Assembly (NCBI RefSeq): GCF_010500845.1
Contig: NZ_JAAAMI010000008.1
Span: 104,155-168,154 of the forward strand
DNA: 64,000 nt
Direction: 5' to 3'
From: Flagellimonas sediminis
GTDB taxonomy: Bacteria; Bacteroidota; Bacteroidia; Flavobacteriales; Flavobacteriaceae
Position 1 is the stretch's first letter. Each line of letters starts with the position of its first letter. The notes below the pieces were generated by a model. It had not been told where the DNA came from, did no database searches, and saw only the letters and a list, made by a program, of their open reading frames with translations. A program made the position numbers and the translations under genes. Below, piece after piece: positions 52,841-60,744 of this stretch.

Positions 52841-53149
52841 ATGGACAAGACATTAGCACATGCAACAATTTCCGTGGACCCAGAAGGATATCTAACCGAT
52901 TTTTCCCAATGGAACAAAGAAATTGGCATAGAGATAGCCAAAGAACAAGGCATTGAGATGAGCGATAAACACTGGGCCATCATAGACTACATCCAACAAA
53001 AGTTCAAAGAAGAAGAACCTTTGTCCATCAGGGGCATCAAAAAAAGTGGCGTAATAGACATTAAGGCCTTTTACGACCTGTTCCCTGGAGGCCCCTTGAA
53101 AAAAGCCACTATGATCGCTGGTGTTCCAAAACCAAAAAGCTGTATTTAA
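52841..53149 (+). CDS. TusE/DsrC/DsvC-family sulfur carrier, single cysteine
   Basis: 102 residues. FSQWNKEIGIEIAKEQGIEMSDKHWAIIDYIQQKF and the C-terminal arm PGGPLKKATMIAGVPKPKSCI match the family. The penultimate Cys (C101, CysA) is present. The second cysteine of true DsrC (CysB, 11 residues before) is replaced by Thr90. The protein is thus TusE-like: it can carry a persulfide but not form the internal DsrC trisulfide. Between the SQR-like and DsrE2-like genes, it probably accepts sulfur from one of them. Confidence 0.9.
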   Translation: MDKTLAHATISVDPEGYLTDFSQWNKEIGIEIAKEQGIEMSDKHWAIIDYIQQKFKEEEPLSIRGIKKSGVIDIKAFYDLFPGGPLKKATMIAGVPKPKSCI

Positions 53150-53180
53150 GCAAATTGAATGAACCCTAAAATGTAAGGTC

Positions 53181-53657
53181 ATGAGTCAAACAAAAGTCAA
53201 AAAAATGCTCTTTATCCTCTCCAAGGCCACCTTGGAAAATGTCTACGCGGCATTTGTGATGGCCAACGGAGCAAGAATGGAAGGCATTGAATCAGAAATA
53301 TTTTTCACCTTCTTTGGATTGGAAGCCATTCAAAAGAAAAAATTGGAACATCTCCATGTGGCCACGGTAGGTAACCCAGCTATGCACATGCCCACCATGT
53401 TGGGCGGATTGCCCGGTGTTGAAGCCTTCGCTTCTACCATGATGAAGAAAGAAATGGAAAAATTGGACATGCCCCCCGTAGGCGAGTTCTTGGAAATCCT
53501 CTCAGATTCCGGATGCAAGCTATGGGCCTGTAAATTGGCAGTGGACATGTTCCACTTGGAAAAAGAAGACCTCATCGATGAATTGGATGGCATCCTTACC
53601 ATCGGCGACTTCTACAGCAGGGCCGATCAAGAGGGAACCCAATTGTTGTTCATCTGA
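53181..53657 (+). CDS. DsrE2-like sulfurtransferase subunit
   Basis: 158 residues of the DsrE/DsrF/DrsH-like fold. KKMLFILSKATLENVYAAFVMANGARMEG, IFFTFFGLEAIQKK and a C-terminal ILSDSGCKLWACKLAVDMF with C112 and C117 are characteristic. Two long Met-rich segments (AMHMPTML and ASTMMKKEMEKLDM) suggest membrane or protein contact. DsrE2 proteins pass sulfane sulfur to TusA or DsrC. It is the third gene of the SQR-TusE/DsrC-DsrE2 unit and is followed by a structured terminator. Confidence 0.88.
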   Translation: MSQTKVKKMLFILSKATLENVYAAFVMANGARMEGIESEIFFTFFGLEAIQKKKLEHLHVATVGNPAMHMPTMLGGLPGVEAFASTMMKKEMEKLDMPPVGEFLEILSDSGCKLWACKLAVDMFHLEKEDLIDELDGILTIGDFYSRADQEGTQLLFI

Positions 53658-53693
53658 TCAATATAGAAAACGATACCTTTTTCATATGTAATG

Positions 53694-53755
53694 GGAACCG
53701 GTCAAAAAGTGATTATTCCAATTTGGAAAGCACTTCTTGGTCGGTTCCTTTTTTT
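53694..53755 (+). terminator. Long structured terminator of the sulfur operon
   Basis: Outer stem GGAACCG (53694-53700) with CGGTTCC (53742-53748), then seven T. The loop contains TTCCAATTTGGAA, itself a perfect palindrome, flanked by AAGTG and CACTT. It lies between the convergent DsrE2-like and TPR genes. Confidence 0.7.
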
Positions 53756-53767
53756 GATAAATTGTTT

Positions 53768-55504
53768 TTAGGAGAACAGGGATTTTATCTGAATAAAATT
53801 TGGGTGATGAATTCCGTCGCTTGCCAAAACATTCAGATCGTTCAAGATAATTTCCTGGAAAGATTTTCCCTCATCATTAACCCGATTTCTTAATTCAGCA
53901 TAAAGGGTTTGCGCTTTTTCCCATTCATCTTTTAGAAGATAGGCATGGGCCAGATTACATTTTAAGGACCACAGCGGATTTGGAAGCCGGGGAGCATTTT
54001 GTAAAACCTCCATAGCCTGATCAAACTGCTTTGTCCTCAAATACAGCCATCCCAAATTGGAATACGCAATAGCCAATTCTTTTTGCAATCTCTCATTGTG
54101 CGGATATTGTTGAAATTTTGAACTGAGGAGCGACCAAATTTCTTCTTGAAATACCAATTTCTCCATCGCATCAATGGTACTATCAATTTCTTGATTTAAG
54201 TTTTTGATTCTGCCATAGGCCTGATTCATATCCAGTTGTTCTTCATCCACAGTATTGAAATAAGTTGTATAAAAAACATAATCACCCTTCATGTTTTTGA
54301 TCACGGGTCTGTGGTCTTCATCTTGACCCAACCTTGTTTCTACTTCTTTTAGGAGAGCAAGGGCCTTTGCCCGGTATTCCAAATCAACCTTTTCCTCCAA
54401 TTCGGCTTGGTACAGTTCCACCAAGTTCAAGGCGGTGGCACAATAATCTGGATCGAAATTTTCGGGTTGTGCAGCAGACAGCCTTTTTCGTAATTCCAAG
54501 GCTTGATGAAAATACTCGGCCGCCTTTTGCATTTGTTTCAATTCAAAATGGAACAATCCCAAATTATGCAACCCAGTGGCCAAGTAATGTGTAAATTCTT
54601 GGGGACGTGCATCAGCTAGGTCATTATATATTTCAACCGCTTTTGATATAAAATCAATGGCATATTCAAGTTGCTTCAATTCAGCATGTACAATTCCCAT
54701 ACTGTTTCGGGTGGCCGCCACATATGGTTGAAAGACGTCAAAGGCTTCCTTCGCCAAAATTTGATATTCCGCCAAAGCTTTGTCATAATATTCCAAAGCC
54801 TTTTCGGGTTCTCCCATGGCATTGAACGTAACCCCCAAATTATTAAGGACCGCAGCCAAATGCGGTCTTACACTTTTTTCACCTGCGTTGACTAGACTTT
54901 CATAGAGGGCTAGGGCTTTCAGATATTGCATTTTGGCATCGAACTCGTAGAATTCCTCTGTATAAATATTCCCCAGTTGATAATGTGCACTAGCCCGTAA
55001 GCCTTGATAGATATTTTCGGCCAAGCGTTCATAATATTTAAGTGCTTCCTTGTAGTGCTTTTTGGCAAAATAGTAATCATTCTTTCTGTTGTAGACCTCA
55101 GCCATCGCCAGTTGAGTGTTGGCCAAATGTGGCATAAACTCCACTTTTCCCTCTTCAATTTGGTTTGAAAATATTTCGGAGGCTGCCTTATAGTTCTCGA
55201 TGGCCTTTGCCCTGTCCCAATCCACATAAATGGCCGCCAAATTGTTCAACAATGAGGCTTTCTCCACCAGATTACAGATCTCCTCATTGCAAAATGACAA
55301 GGCCTTTTCAAAAGCCGTTAGTGCTTCTTTGGGATTTTTCATTTTTTGGTACAATCTGCCCAAAACACTATATAAATGGATTCTTTCCTGGTCGTTTCGG
55401 GCCAGTTGAAGTGCTTCCAAATAAATTTCAATGGACTTCTCCAGATCATTTTCCTGCAAAAGCACATTGGCATGCTGTAACTGTTCTTCAAAGGATAGGT
55501 TCAT
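53768..55504 (-). CDS. TPR protein at the end of the hyp operon
   Basis: 578 residues with no signal peptide. Successive TPRs occupy about 1-330 (for example SVLGRLYQKMKNPKEALTAFEKAL, NNLGVTFNAMGEPEKALEYYDKAL and LHNLGLFHFELKQMQKAAEYFHQAL), then about 465-560 (NLGWLYLRTKQFDQAMEVLQNA). The region 350-450 is not recognisable. It is a cytoplasmic scaffold. It starts 11 bases after the aat stop and ends the run hypA-hypB-hypC-aat-TPR, so it may have a role in hydrogenase assembly; only context supports this. Confidence 0.75.
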   Translation of the reverse strand: MNLSFEEQLQHANVLLQENDLEKSIEIYLEALQLARNDQERIHLYSVLGRLYQKMKNPKEALTAFEKALSFCNEEICNLVEKASLLNNLAAIYVDWDRAKAIENYKAASEIFSNQIEEGKVEFMPHLANTQLAMAEVYNRKNDYYFAKKHYKEALKYYERLAENIYQGLRASAHYQLGNIYTEEFYEFDAKMQYLKALALYESLVNAGEKSVRPHLAAVLNNLGVTFNAMGEPEKALEYYDKALAEYQILAKEAFDVFQPYVAATRNSMGIVHAELKQLEYAIDFISKAVEIYNDLADARPQEFTHYLATGLHNLGLFHFELKQMQKAAEYFHQALELRKRLSAAQPENFDPDYCATALNLVELYQAELEEKVDLEYRAKALALLKEVETRLGQDEDHRPVIKNMKGDYVFYTTYFNTVDEEQLDMNQAYGRIKNLNQEIDSTIDAMEKLVFQEEIWSLLSSKFQQYPHNERLQKELAIAYSNLGWLYLRTKQFDQAMEVLQNAPRLPNPLWSLKCNLAHAYLLKDEWEKAQTLYAELRNRVNDEGKSFQEIILNDLNVLASDGIHHPNFIQIKSLFS

Positions 55505-55515
55505 CTTGTAATTTA

Positions 55516-56250
55516 TTAAATGTTGAAATCTTGGTAATCTTCAGGATGTAATCGGGCATTTTCTTTGCACAGATCCACATATTCCAACCTGGGCATTTCA
55601 TCATATTCGAAACCCGGCAGCAAAAATGTCTCCTTTTGCATATCGATCAAGTCAAAATTCTGATCTTTGAGTTTTTCGATCAAATAAACCATCGCCACTT
55701 CATCAGCACGTTCCACTTTGGCGAACACATATTCCCCGAAAAACAATTTTCCGATGGCTACGCCGAACAATCCACCGACCAAGTCATCATTTTGCCAAAC
55801 CTCAATAGAGTGGGCACAACCTTGTTGGTGCAATTCCATAAACAACCGGACCATCCGTTCGGTTAGCCAATTATTGTCCATTCGGTCTTGGATATTGAAC
55901 ACACTTTGGCATCCACGAAGGACTTCTTCAAAACGGGTATCTACCTGTATATCAAAATCTTTCAAAAAGGTATCCTGTTCGGATTTGGTCATCACAAACG
56001 AGTCGGGCTTTAATACGATCCTTGGATCAGGAGACCACCATTTGATGTGTTTTAAGGGATAGTGCCAATAGTAAATACCGCTATTGTAGGCCAAAAGCAG
56101 TCGCTCCACGGACATGGTGCCCCCAACGGCCAACAATCCATCTATATCCGCAAAGTATGCGGGAGGAAAAGAAATCTCGTCGTTTTTGAGCTCAAAATAG
56201 GGCACGGTATGAAAATTATGGATTGCTTTCCGGTGGATGCTCCAAATCAT
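55516..56250 (-). CDS. aat: Leucyl/phenylalanyl-tRNA--protein transferase
   Basis: 244 residues. ISFPPAYFADIDGLLAVGGTMSVERLLLAYNSGIYYW, KWWSPDPRIVL, AHSIEVWQNDDLVGGLFGVAIGKLFFGEYVFAK and LIDMQKETFLLPGFEYDEMPRLEYVDL are the conserved Aat blocks. It adds Leu or Phe to proteins with N-terminal Lys/Arg, marking them for ClpS/ClpAP. From ATG 56250 it overlaps hypC by 35 bases; a GTG at 56205 would reduce the extension and avoid the overlap. Its place in a hydrogenase maturation operon is unusual. Confidence 0.9.
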   Translation of the reverse strand: MIWSIHRKAIHNFHTVPYFELKNDEISFPPAYFADIDGLLAVGGTMSVERLLLAYNSGIYYWHYPLKHIKWWSPDPRIVLKPDSFVMTKSEQDTFLKDFDIQVDTRFEEVLRGCQSVFNIQDRMDNNWLTERMVRLFMELHQQGCAHSIEVWQNDDLVGGLFGVAIGKLFFGEYVFAKVERADEVAMVYLIEKLKDQNFDLIDMQKETFLLPGFEYDEMPRLEYVDLCKENARLHPEDYQDFNI

Positions 56251-56482
56251 TCAATTCTCCCAACTGTGAAAGTACCTCAAAGGTTTTTTTGGCCTCTTCC
56301 TCATCTACAACACTGATAGCTGCGCCAACATGCACCATAACATAATCATCTACTTTGGCCTCGGGCACCAATGCTAGGCTCACTTCCTTTTTAACTCCTC
56401 CAAAAGAGACTTTCCCCATGCGGAAGGTTTCATCCAGTTCCGAGGTGATTTCCAATAACTTTCCGGGTATCGCCAAACACAT
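56216..56482 (-). CDS. hypC: Hydrogenase maturation chaperone HypC/HybG family
   Basis: 88 residues. MCLAIPGKLLEI gives the essential Cys2 that, with HypD, carries the Fe(CN)2CO unit. MGKVSFGGVKKEVSLALVPEAKVDDYVMVHVGAAISVVDEEEA is the OB-fold core. Normal length apart from a short C-terminal tail. It starts 11 bases after hypB and overlaps the start of aat. HypD and HypE, its partners, are not in this window and should lie beyond hypF. Confidence 0.94.
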   Translation of the reverse strand: MCLAIPGKLLEITSELDETFRMGKVSFGGVKKEVSLALVPEAKVDDYVMVHVGAAISVVDEEEAKKTFEVLSQLGELNDLEHPPESNP

Positions 56483-56493
56483 AATAGTTTATT

Positions 56494-57342
56494 TTAGTGG
56501 TCCACAGGAACCAACTTCATATTGGTCTCCAGCCATTCATACCATTGCTCCATTCCGGTTCCTTTAGTTGCGGAAACCTCAAAAAAGACCAATTCAGGAT
56601 TTACTTGAAGGGCATTTGTCTTCAACTCCTCAATATTCGTGTCCAAGTAAGGGGCTAGGTCTATTTTGTTGATGATGCAGATATCCGAAGTATGGAACAT
56701 ATCCGGATATTTGATGGGTTTATCATCCCCTTCCGTAGTACTCACGATCACCACTCTTTTATGTTCCCCTAGATTGAACATGGAAGGACAGACCAAATTG
56801 CCCACGTTCTCGATCATCAAAACCGAATCATTGCCGATGTTCAATTTTTTGACCGCGTCATGTATCATATCACTTTCAAGATGACACCCCTTCCCTGTGT
56901 TGATCTGAATAACAGGAACATCCAATGCTGCAATTCGGTTCGCATCGTTCAGGGTCTGTTGATCGCCTTCAATCACATAAAACGGAATTTTACCTTTTAG
57001 ATCTTTCAAGGTACGTTCCAAAAGTGACGTTTTTCCGGAACCGGGAGAACTTACCAGATTGAGGACAAATACGCCTTTGGCATCAAAGTAACCTCTATTT
57101 CTGGCTGCCATAATTTCATTTTGTTGAAGGATATCACGTTCCACCTCCAAAACGGTTTTATGATGGTGGTCATGATCATGGTCGTGATTGTGGTGGTGGT
57201 GCCCATGATGATGGTCATTGTCGTGGTCATGATGATGACTGTGTCCATGATCATGGTGATGCCCATGTTCCTCTTTGCCCATTTTTGGGGATAAAATTTT
57301 AGCGCCATTCCCATCGCTTCCACATCCGCAAGTACCGCACAT
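56494..57342 (-). CDS. hypB: Hydrogenase nickel incorporation GTPase HypB
   Basis: 282 residues. The N-terminus MCGTCGCG holds the high-affinity CxxCxC nickel site. Residues 26-61 form a His-rich tract with 23 His in 36 positions, a nickel store or buffer. The GTPase follows: LVSSPGSGKTSLLER (P-loop), IEGDQQT, MIENVGNLVCPS and IINKIDLAPYL (NKxD). A Cys-His pair in GKGCHLESD is the second metal site near the dimer interface. With HypA it delivers Ni2+ to the large subunit. It sits 16 bases after hypA. Confidence 0.97.
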   Translation of the reverse strand: MCGTCGCGSDGNGAKILSPKMGKEEHGHHHDHGHSHHHDHDNDHHHGHHHHNHDHDHDHHHKTVLEVERDILQQNEIMAARNRGYFDAKGVFVLNLVSSPGSGKTSLLERTLKDLKGKIPFYVIEGDQQTLNDANRIAALDVPVIQINTGKGCHLESDMIHDAVKKLNIGNDSVLMIENVGNLVCPSMFNLGEHKRVVIVSTTEGDDKPIKYPDMFHTSDICIINKIDLAPYLDTNIEELKTNALQVNPELVFFEVSATKGTGMEQWYEWLETNMKLVPVDH

Positions 57343-57358
57343 AGTATTAAGTTTTAAA

Positions 57359-57700
57359 TTAGATGACCTCTAGGGCCTTCACCCTAAGTTCTTTTCCTTG
57401 AATTATACCCTTGAGATTACTACCACATTTGGGGCAGGAATCATAAAAATGTTGAATTTCAAAAACCGTATCACAATCCCCACATTGCCCCAATCCTTCC
57501 TTGACATCAATCTTCCGTTCGGCATCTTCCAGCACAGTATTCTTTACCGCGGCTGGCCATACAAAATCGAGTGATTCAAACTCGACCCCAGCAAGTTTGC
57601 CAATTTCCAGTTCAATCAACGTCACCTTTTTTGCCTTGGCCTTTTTGGTCTCGTCTTCCGCAATCTTCACAATGCCCATAGCTACTGAAAGCTCATGCAT
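57359..57700 (-). CDS. hypA: Hydrogenase nickel metallochaperone HypA
   Basis: 113 residues from ATG 57700, chosen because MHELSVA must be the N-terminus: His2 is the nickel ligand. An 18-codon extension upstream is spurious. The zinc site is visible as QCGDCDTVFEIQHF and DSCPKCGSN (two CxxC). IELEIGKLAGVEFESLDFVWPA is the conserved nickel-domain sheet. First gene of the minus-strand hyp operon, divergent from the hydrogenase structural genes. Confidence 0.95.
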   Translation of the reverse strand: MHELSVAMGIVKIAEDETKKAKAKKVTLIELEIGKLAGVEFESLDFVWPAAVKNTVLEDAERKIDVKEGLGQCGDCDTVFEIQHFYDSCPKCGSNLKGIIQGKELRVKALEVI

Positions 57701-57771
57701 GATACTGAATTTTAAATGCTGATAAAGAGCAACATAAGACACAATATTATTCAAAACCTTTTTCCATGGAC

Positions 57772-57785
57772 ATGATTTTTGTCAT
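57772..57785. promoter_or_regulatory. FNR-like palindrome in the hydrogenase divergent promoter
   Basis: ATGA-TTTTTG-TCAT, i.e. TGA-N6-TCA as in the FNR box TTGAT-N4-ATCAA (TGAT kept on the left, TCA on the right). It lies midway in the 162-base region between hypA (ATG 57700) and the small-subunit gene (ATG 57863), so it could act on both. No perfect TAnnTTTG is seen in the region. Confidence 0.35.
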
Positions 57786-57862
57786 ATGATTCGCTGAATG
57801 TAATGGGTACATTTAGAGCTAAATCCCTGAAAAATCAATATTTAGATTTAAAAATTTGGGTC

Positions 57863-58987
57863 ATGGCAATAGAAAAATCAGTAAAGGAAACCTATTACGA
57901 AAGCATTATCAAACAGGGTTACAGCCGACGTGATTTCATGAAGTTCGCCACCTATATCGCAGCATATATGGGTCTGGAAACTTCCATGATCGGTCAAGTG
58001 GCCAAATCCCTGGAAAACACGTTCAGGATCCCCGTGATCTGGGAACATTACCAAGAATGCACTTGTTGCAGTGAATCGTTCATCCGATCCGATCACCCGA
58101 TTGTTTCGGATATTATTTTGGATAAAATTTCCTTGGACTACACCCTGACCTTGATGGCTGCATCGGGGCACCAGGCCGAAGCGGCCAAACAGGCTACCAT
58201 GGAAAAATACAAAGGGGAATACATTCTATGTGTGGAAGGTTCGGTACCCTTGGGCGATGATGGCAATTATTGTTGTATTGCCGGCCGATCTGCCAAAGAT
58301 CTTTTGATCGAGGCTGCGGAAGGTGCCAAGGCCATTATTGCTTGGGGAAGTTGCGCATCCAACGGATGTGTGCAAGCAGCCTACCCCAACCCAACCCAAG
58401 CTACACCAATCCACAAGATCATCAAGAACAAACCCATCATCAGGGTACCCGGATGTCCTCCCATTGGAGAGGTCATGGCGGGTATCATCGTTCACATGAT
58501 TACTTTTGGCAGATTGCCTGAATTGGATGGACTGGGCAGACCAAAAGCATTCTACTCAAAAAGGGTGCACGACTCCTGTTATAGAAGACCTTATTATGAT
58601 GCCGGTCTTTTTGCCGAGACCTTTGACGACCAAAATGCCAAGGATGGCTACTGCTTGTATAAGGTAGGATGCCGTGGTCCGATGACCTATAACTCCTGTG
58701 GTACCATTAAATGGAACAATGGGGTAAGTTACCCAATCCAATCAGGTCACGGATGCATCGGTTGTAGTGAAGAGAATTTTTGGGACAACGGGCCTTTCTA
58801 TGAAAGATTGACTGGTTTAGCCGGATTTGGTATTGAAAGCTCTGCAGATACCATTGGTAAGGTTGCCGCTGGAGTGGTTGCTGGTGGTTTGGCCGTGCAT
58901 GCGGTGGCCGCCAATATTTCCAAACGGAAAGAATTGAAGAGCAGGACTTCCCGTGGCATACAAAACGAAAAGAAATTAGATTCTTAA
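57863..58987 (+). CDS. hyaA: [NiFe] hydrogenase small subunit, O2-tolerant group 1d type
   Basis: 374 residues from ATG 57863. Tat signal [17 protein letters not shown], so it is exported folded with the large subunit. The proximal cluster has the six-Cys pattern of O2-tolerant enzymes: ECTCCSESF (C66, C68, C69), WGSCASNGC (C164, C169) and VPGCPPIGE (C198). Distal cluster [15 protein letters not shown] and [11 protein letters not shown]; medial cluster CGTIKWNNG and [15 protein letters not shown]-terminal membrane helix (about 335-355) anchors it to the cytochrome b. It oxidises H2 in the periplasm with the large subunit. Alternative starts upstream lie before the Tat region and are not needed. 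Confidence 0.96.
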   Translation: MAIEKSVKETYYESIIKQGYSRRDFMKFATYIAAYMGLETSMIGQVAKSLENTFRIPVIWEHYQECTCCSESFIRSDHPIVSDIILDKISLDYTLTLMAASGHQAEAAKQATMEKYKGEYILCVEGSVPLGDDGNYCCIAGRSAKDLLIEAAEGAKAIIAWGSCASNGCVQAAYPNPTQATPIHKIIKNKPIIRVPGCPPIGEVMAGIIVHMITFGRLPELDGLGRPKAFYSKRVHDSCYRRPYYDAGLFAETFDDQNAKDGYCLYKVGCRGPMTYNSCGTIKWNNGVSYPIQSGHGCIGCSEENFWDNGPFYERLTGLAGFGIESSADTIGKVAAGVVAGGLAVHAVAANISKRKELKSRTSRGIQNEKKLDS

Positions 58988-58997
58988 AAAAAGTATC

Positions 58998-60731
58998 ATG
59001 GCAAATAGAATTGTTGTTGACCCCATTACCAGGATTGAAGGTCACTTGCGTATAGAAGTTGAGGTGAAGGATGGAAAAATCACCGACGCCTATAGTTCAA
59101 GTCCCATGGTCCGGGGTCTGGAAAATATTGTAAAAGGAAGAGACCCTAGGGATGTTTGGGCATTCGTGCAACGTGCTTGTGGGGTGTGTACCACCATTCA
59201 TGCCTTGGCTTCCGTACGATCCGTTGAAGATTCGTTGGGCATTGACGTACCGCCGAATGCCGAAATGGTAAGGAACATTATGGAAGGGGCCCTGTATATG
59301 CATGATCATACCGTGCATTTTTATCATCTGCATGCCCTGGATTGGGTAGATGTGGTGAACGCCCTGAAGGCAGACCCCATTGCAACTTCCCAATTGGCCC
59401 AGAGCATTTCCAATTGGCCAAAAAGCTCTCCAGGATATTTCTCCGACATCAAAAAAAGAATCACAAGATTTGTGGAAAGTGGGCAACTGGGCATTTTTGC
59501 AAATGGGTACTGGGGCCATCCCCAAATGAAATTGCCCCCTGAAGTTAACCTGTTGGCAGTTGCCCACTACCTGGAAGCCCTGGAATGGCAAAAAGAAATC
59601 GTGAAAGTCCACACCATTTTTGGTGGTAAGAACCCACACCCCAACTACTTGGTAGGTGGTATGGCCTGCGCCATCAATACGGAAAGTCCTGGTGGTATCA
59701 ACGCAGAGCGATTGGCCTATGTTGGCAGACTGTTGCAAGAAGGAAAAGAGTTCATTGAACAAGTGTACATCCCAGACTTGTTGGCCATTGCTTCCTTTTA
59801 TAAAGATTGGGGGGCCATTGGCAAAGGATTTGGCAATTACATGTCTTATGGTGATTTCCCGACCAATGGTTATGGCGATATTTCGAACTTCAAATTTCCA
59901 CAGGGAATCATTTTAGATAGGGACCTCTCCAAGGTATATGACGTAAACCATAGGAATGAGGATATTACCGAGTTCGTAAACAATTCTTGGTACAAGGATT
60001 ATTCTGAAGGAAAAGACCAAGGAAAACACCCATGGGACGGGGAGACCAACATCAATTATTCCGGTCCCAAGCCACCTTACGACCAATTGGATGTGACCCA
60101 AAAATACAGCTTTATCAAAACACCTCGTTGGCAGGGCAAACCTATGGAGGTCGGCCCATTGGCCAGACTCTTGGTAGGATATGCAAGGGGTAACAAGGAA
60201 ATCCAGGAAGCAGTGAATGGCGCTTTGAGTCATTTGGATGTACCTGTGGATGCATTGTTCTCCACTTTGGGAAGAACAGCTGCCAGGGGCATCGAGACCC
60301 AACTGGTGGCCAATTGGACCATGGAGTTTTATGACACCTTATTGCTCAACATCAAAAATGGGGATACCCGAATGGCCAATATGACCAAATGGGAACCGGA
60401 GCTTTGGCCTACCGAATCCAAAGGTGTAGGATTTGCAGAGGCTCCTAGAGGTGCTTTGGCCCACTGGATCAAGATCAAAGAAGGCAAAACCGAAAATTAC
60501 CAGCTGGTGGTACCTTCAACTTGGAATGCCTCTCCACGAGATCCAAAAGGACAGCGGTCCGCCTATGAATCAACGCTATTGGATACCCCCGTGGCCGATC
60601 CGGAACTTCCGTTGGAAATCATCAGGACCATCCACTCCTTTGACCCCTGTATAGCCTGTGCGGTGCATTTATATGACGAGCATGGCAAACATATTTCACA
60701 GGTACAAAACGTTTCGAGCTGCGAAATCTAG
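58998..60731 (+). CDS. hyaB: [NiFe] hydrogenase large subunit
   Basis: 577 residues. The Ni-Fe site is made by L1 (RACGVCTTIHALASVRSVED, C61 and C64) and L2 (DPCIACAVH, C551 and C554). A 20-residue tail follows H557 and should be removed by the protease encoded two genes downstream. GHLRIEVEVKDGKI, YGDFPTNGYGD and NGALSHLDVPV are typical of group 1 enzymes. The start MANRIVVDPITRIEGHLR is clear. It carries no signal of its own and is exported with the small subunit. Confidence 0.97.
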   Translation: MANRIVVDPITRIEGHLRIEVEVKDGKITDAYSSSPMVRGLENIVKGRDPRDVWAFVQRACGVCTTIHALASVRSVEDSLGIDVPPNAEMVRNIMEGALYMHDHTVHFYHLHALDWVDVVNALKADPIATSQLAQSISNWPKSSPGYFSDIKKRITRFVESGQLGIFANGYWGHPQMKLPPEVNLLAVAHYLEALEWQKEIVKVHTIFGGKNPHPNYLVGGMACAINTESPGGINAERLAYVGRLLQEGKEFIEQVYIPDLLAIASFYKDWGAIGKGFGNYMSYGDFPTNGYGDISNFKFPQGIILDRDLSKVYDVNHRNEDITEFVNNSWYKDYSEGKDQGKHPWDGETNINYSGPKPPYDQLDVTQKYSFIKTPRWQGKPMEVGPLARLLVGYARGNKEIQEAVNGALSHLDVPVDALFSTLGRTAARGIETQLVANWTMEFYDTLLLNIKNGDTRMANMTKWEPELWPTESKGVGFAEAPRGALAHWIKIKEGKTENYQLVVPSTWNASPRDPKGQRSAYESTLLDTPVADPELPLEIIRTIHSFDPCIACAVHLYDEHGKHISQVQNVSSCEI

Positions 60732-60744
60732 TAAATCATGGATC

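Noticed and set aside
60658..60744. Upstream extension of the cytochrome b gene into the large-subunit gene
   Set aside because: The family N-terminus begins at ATG 60745; the extension is coding in another frame for the large-subunit C-terminus.
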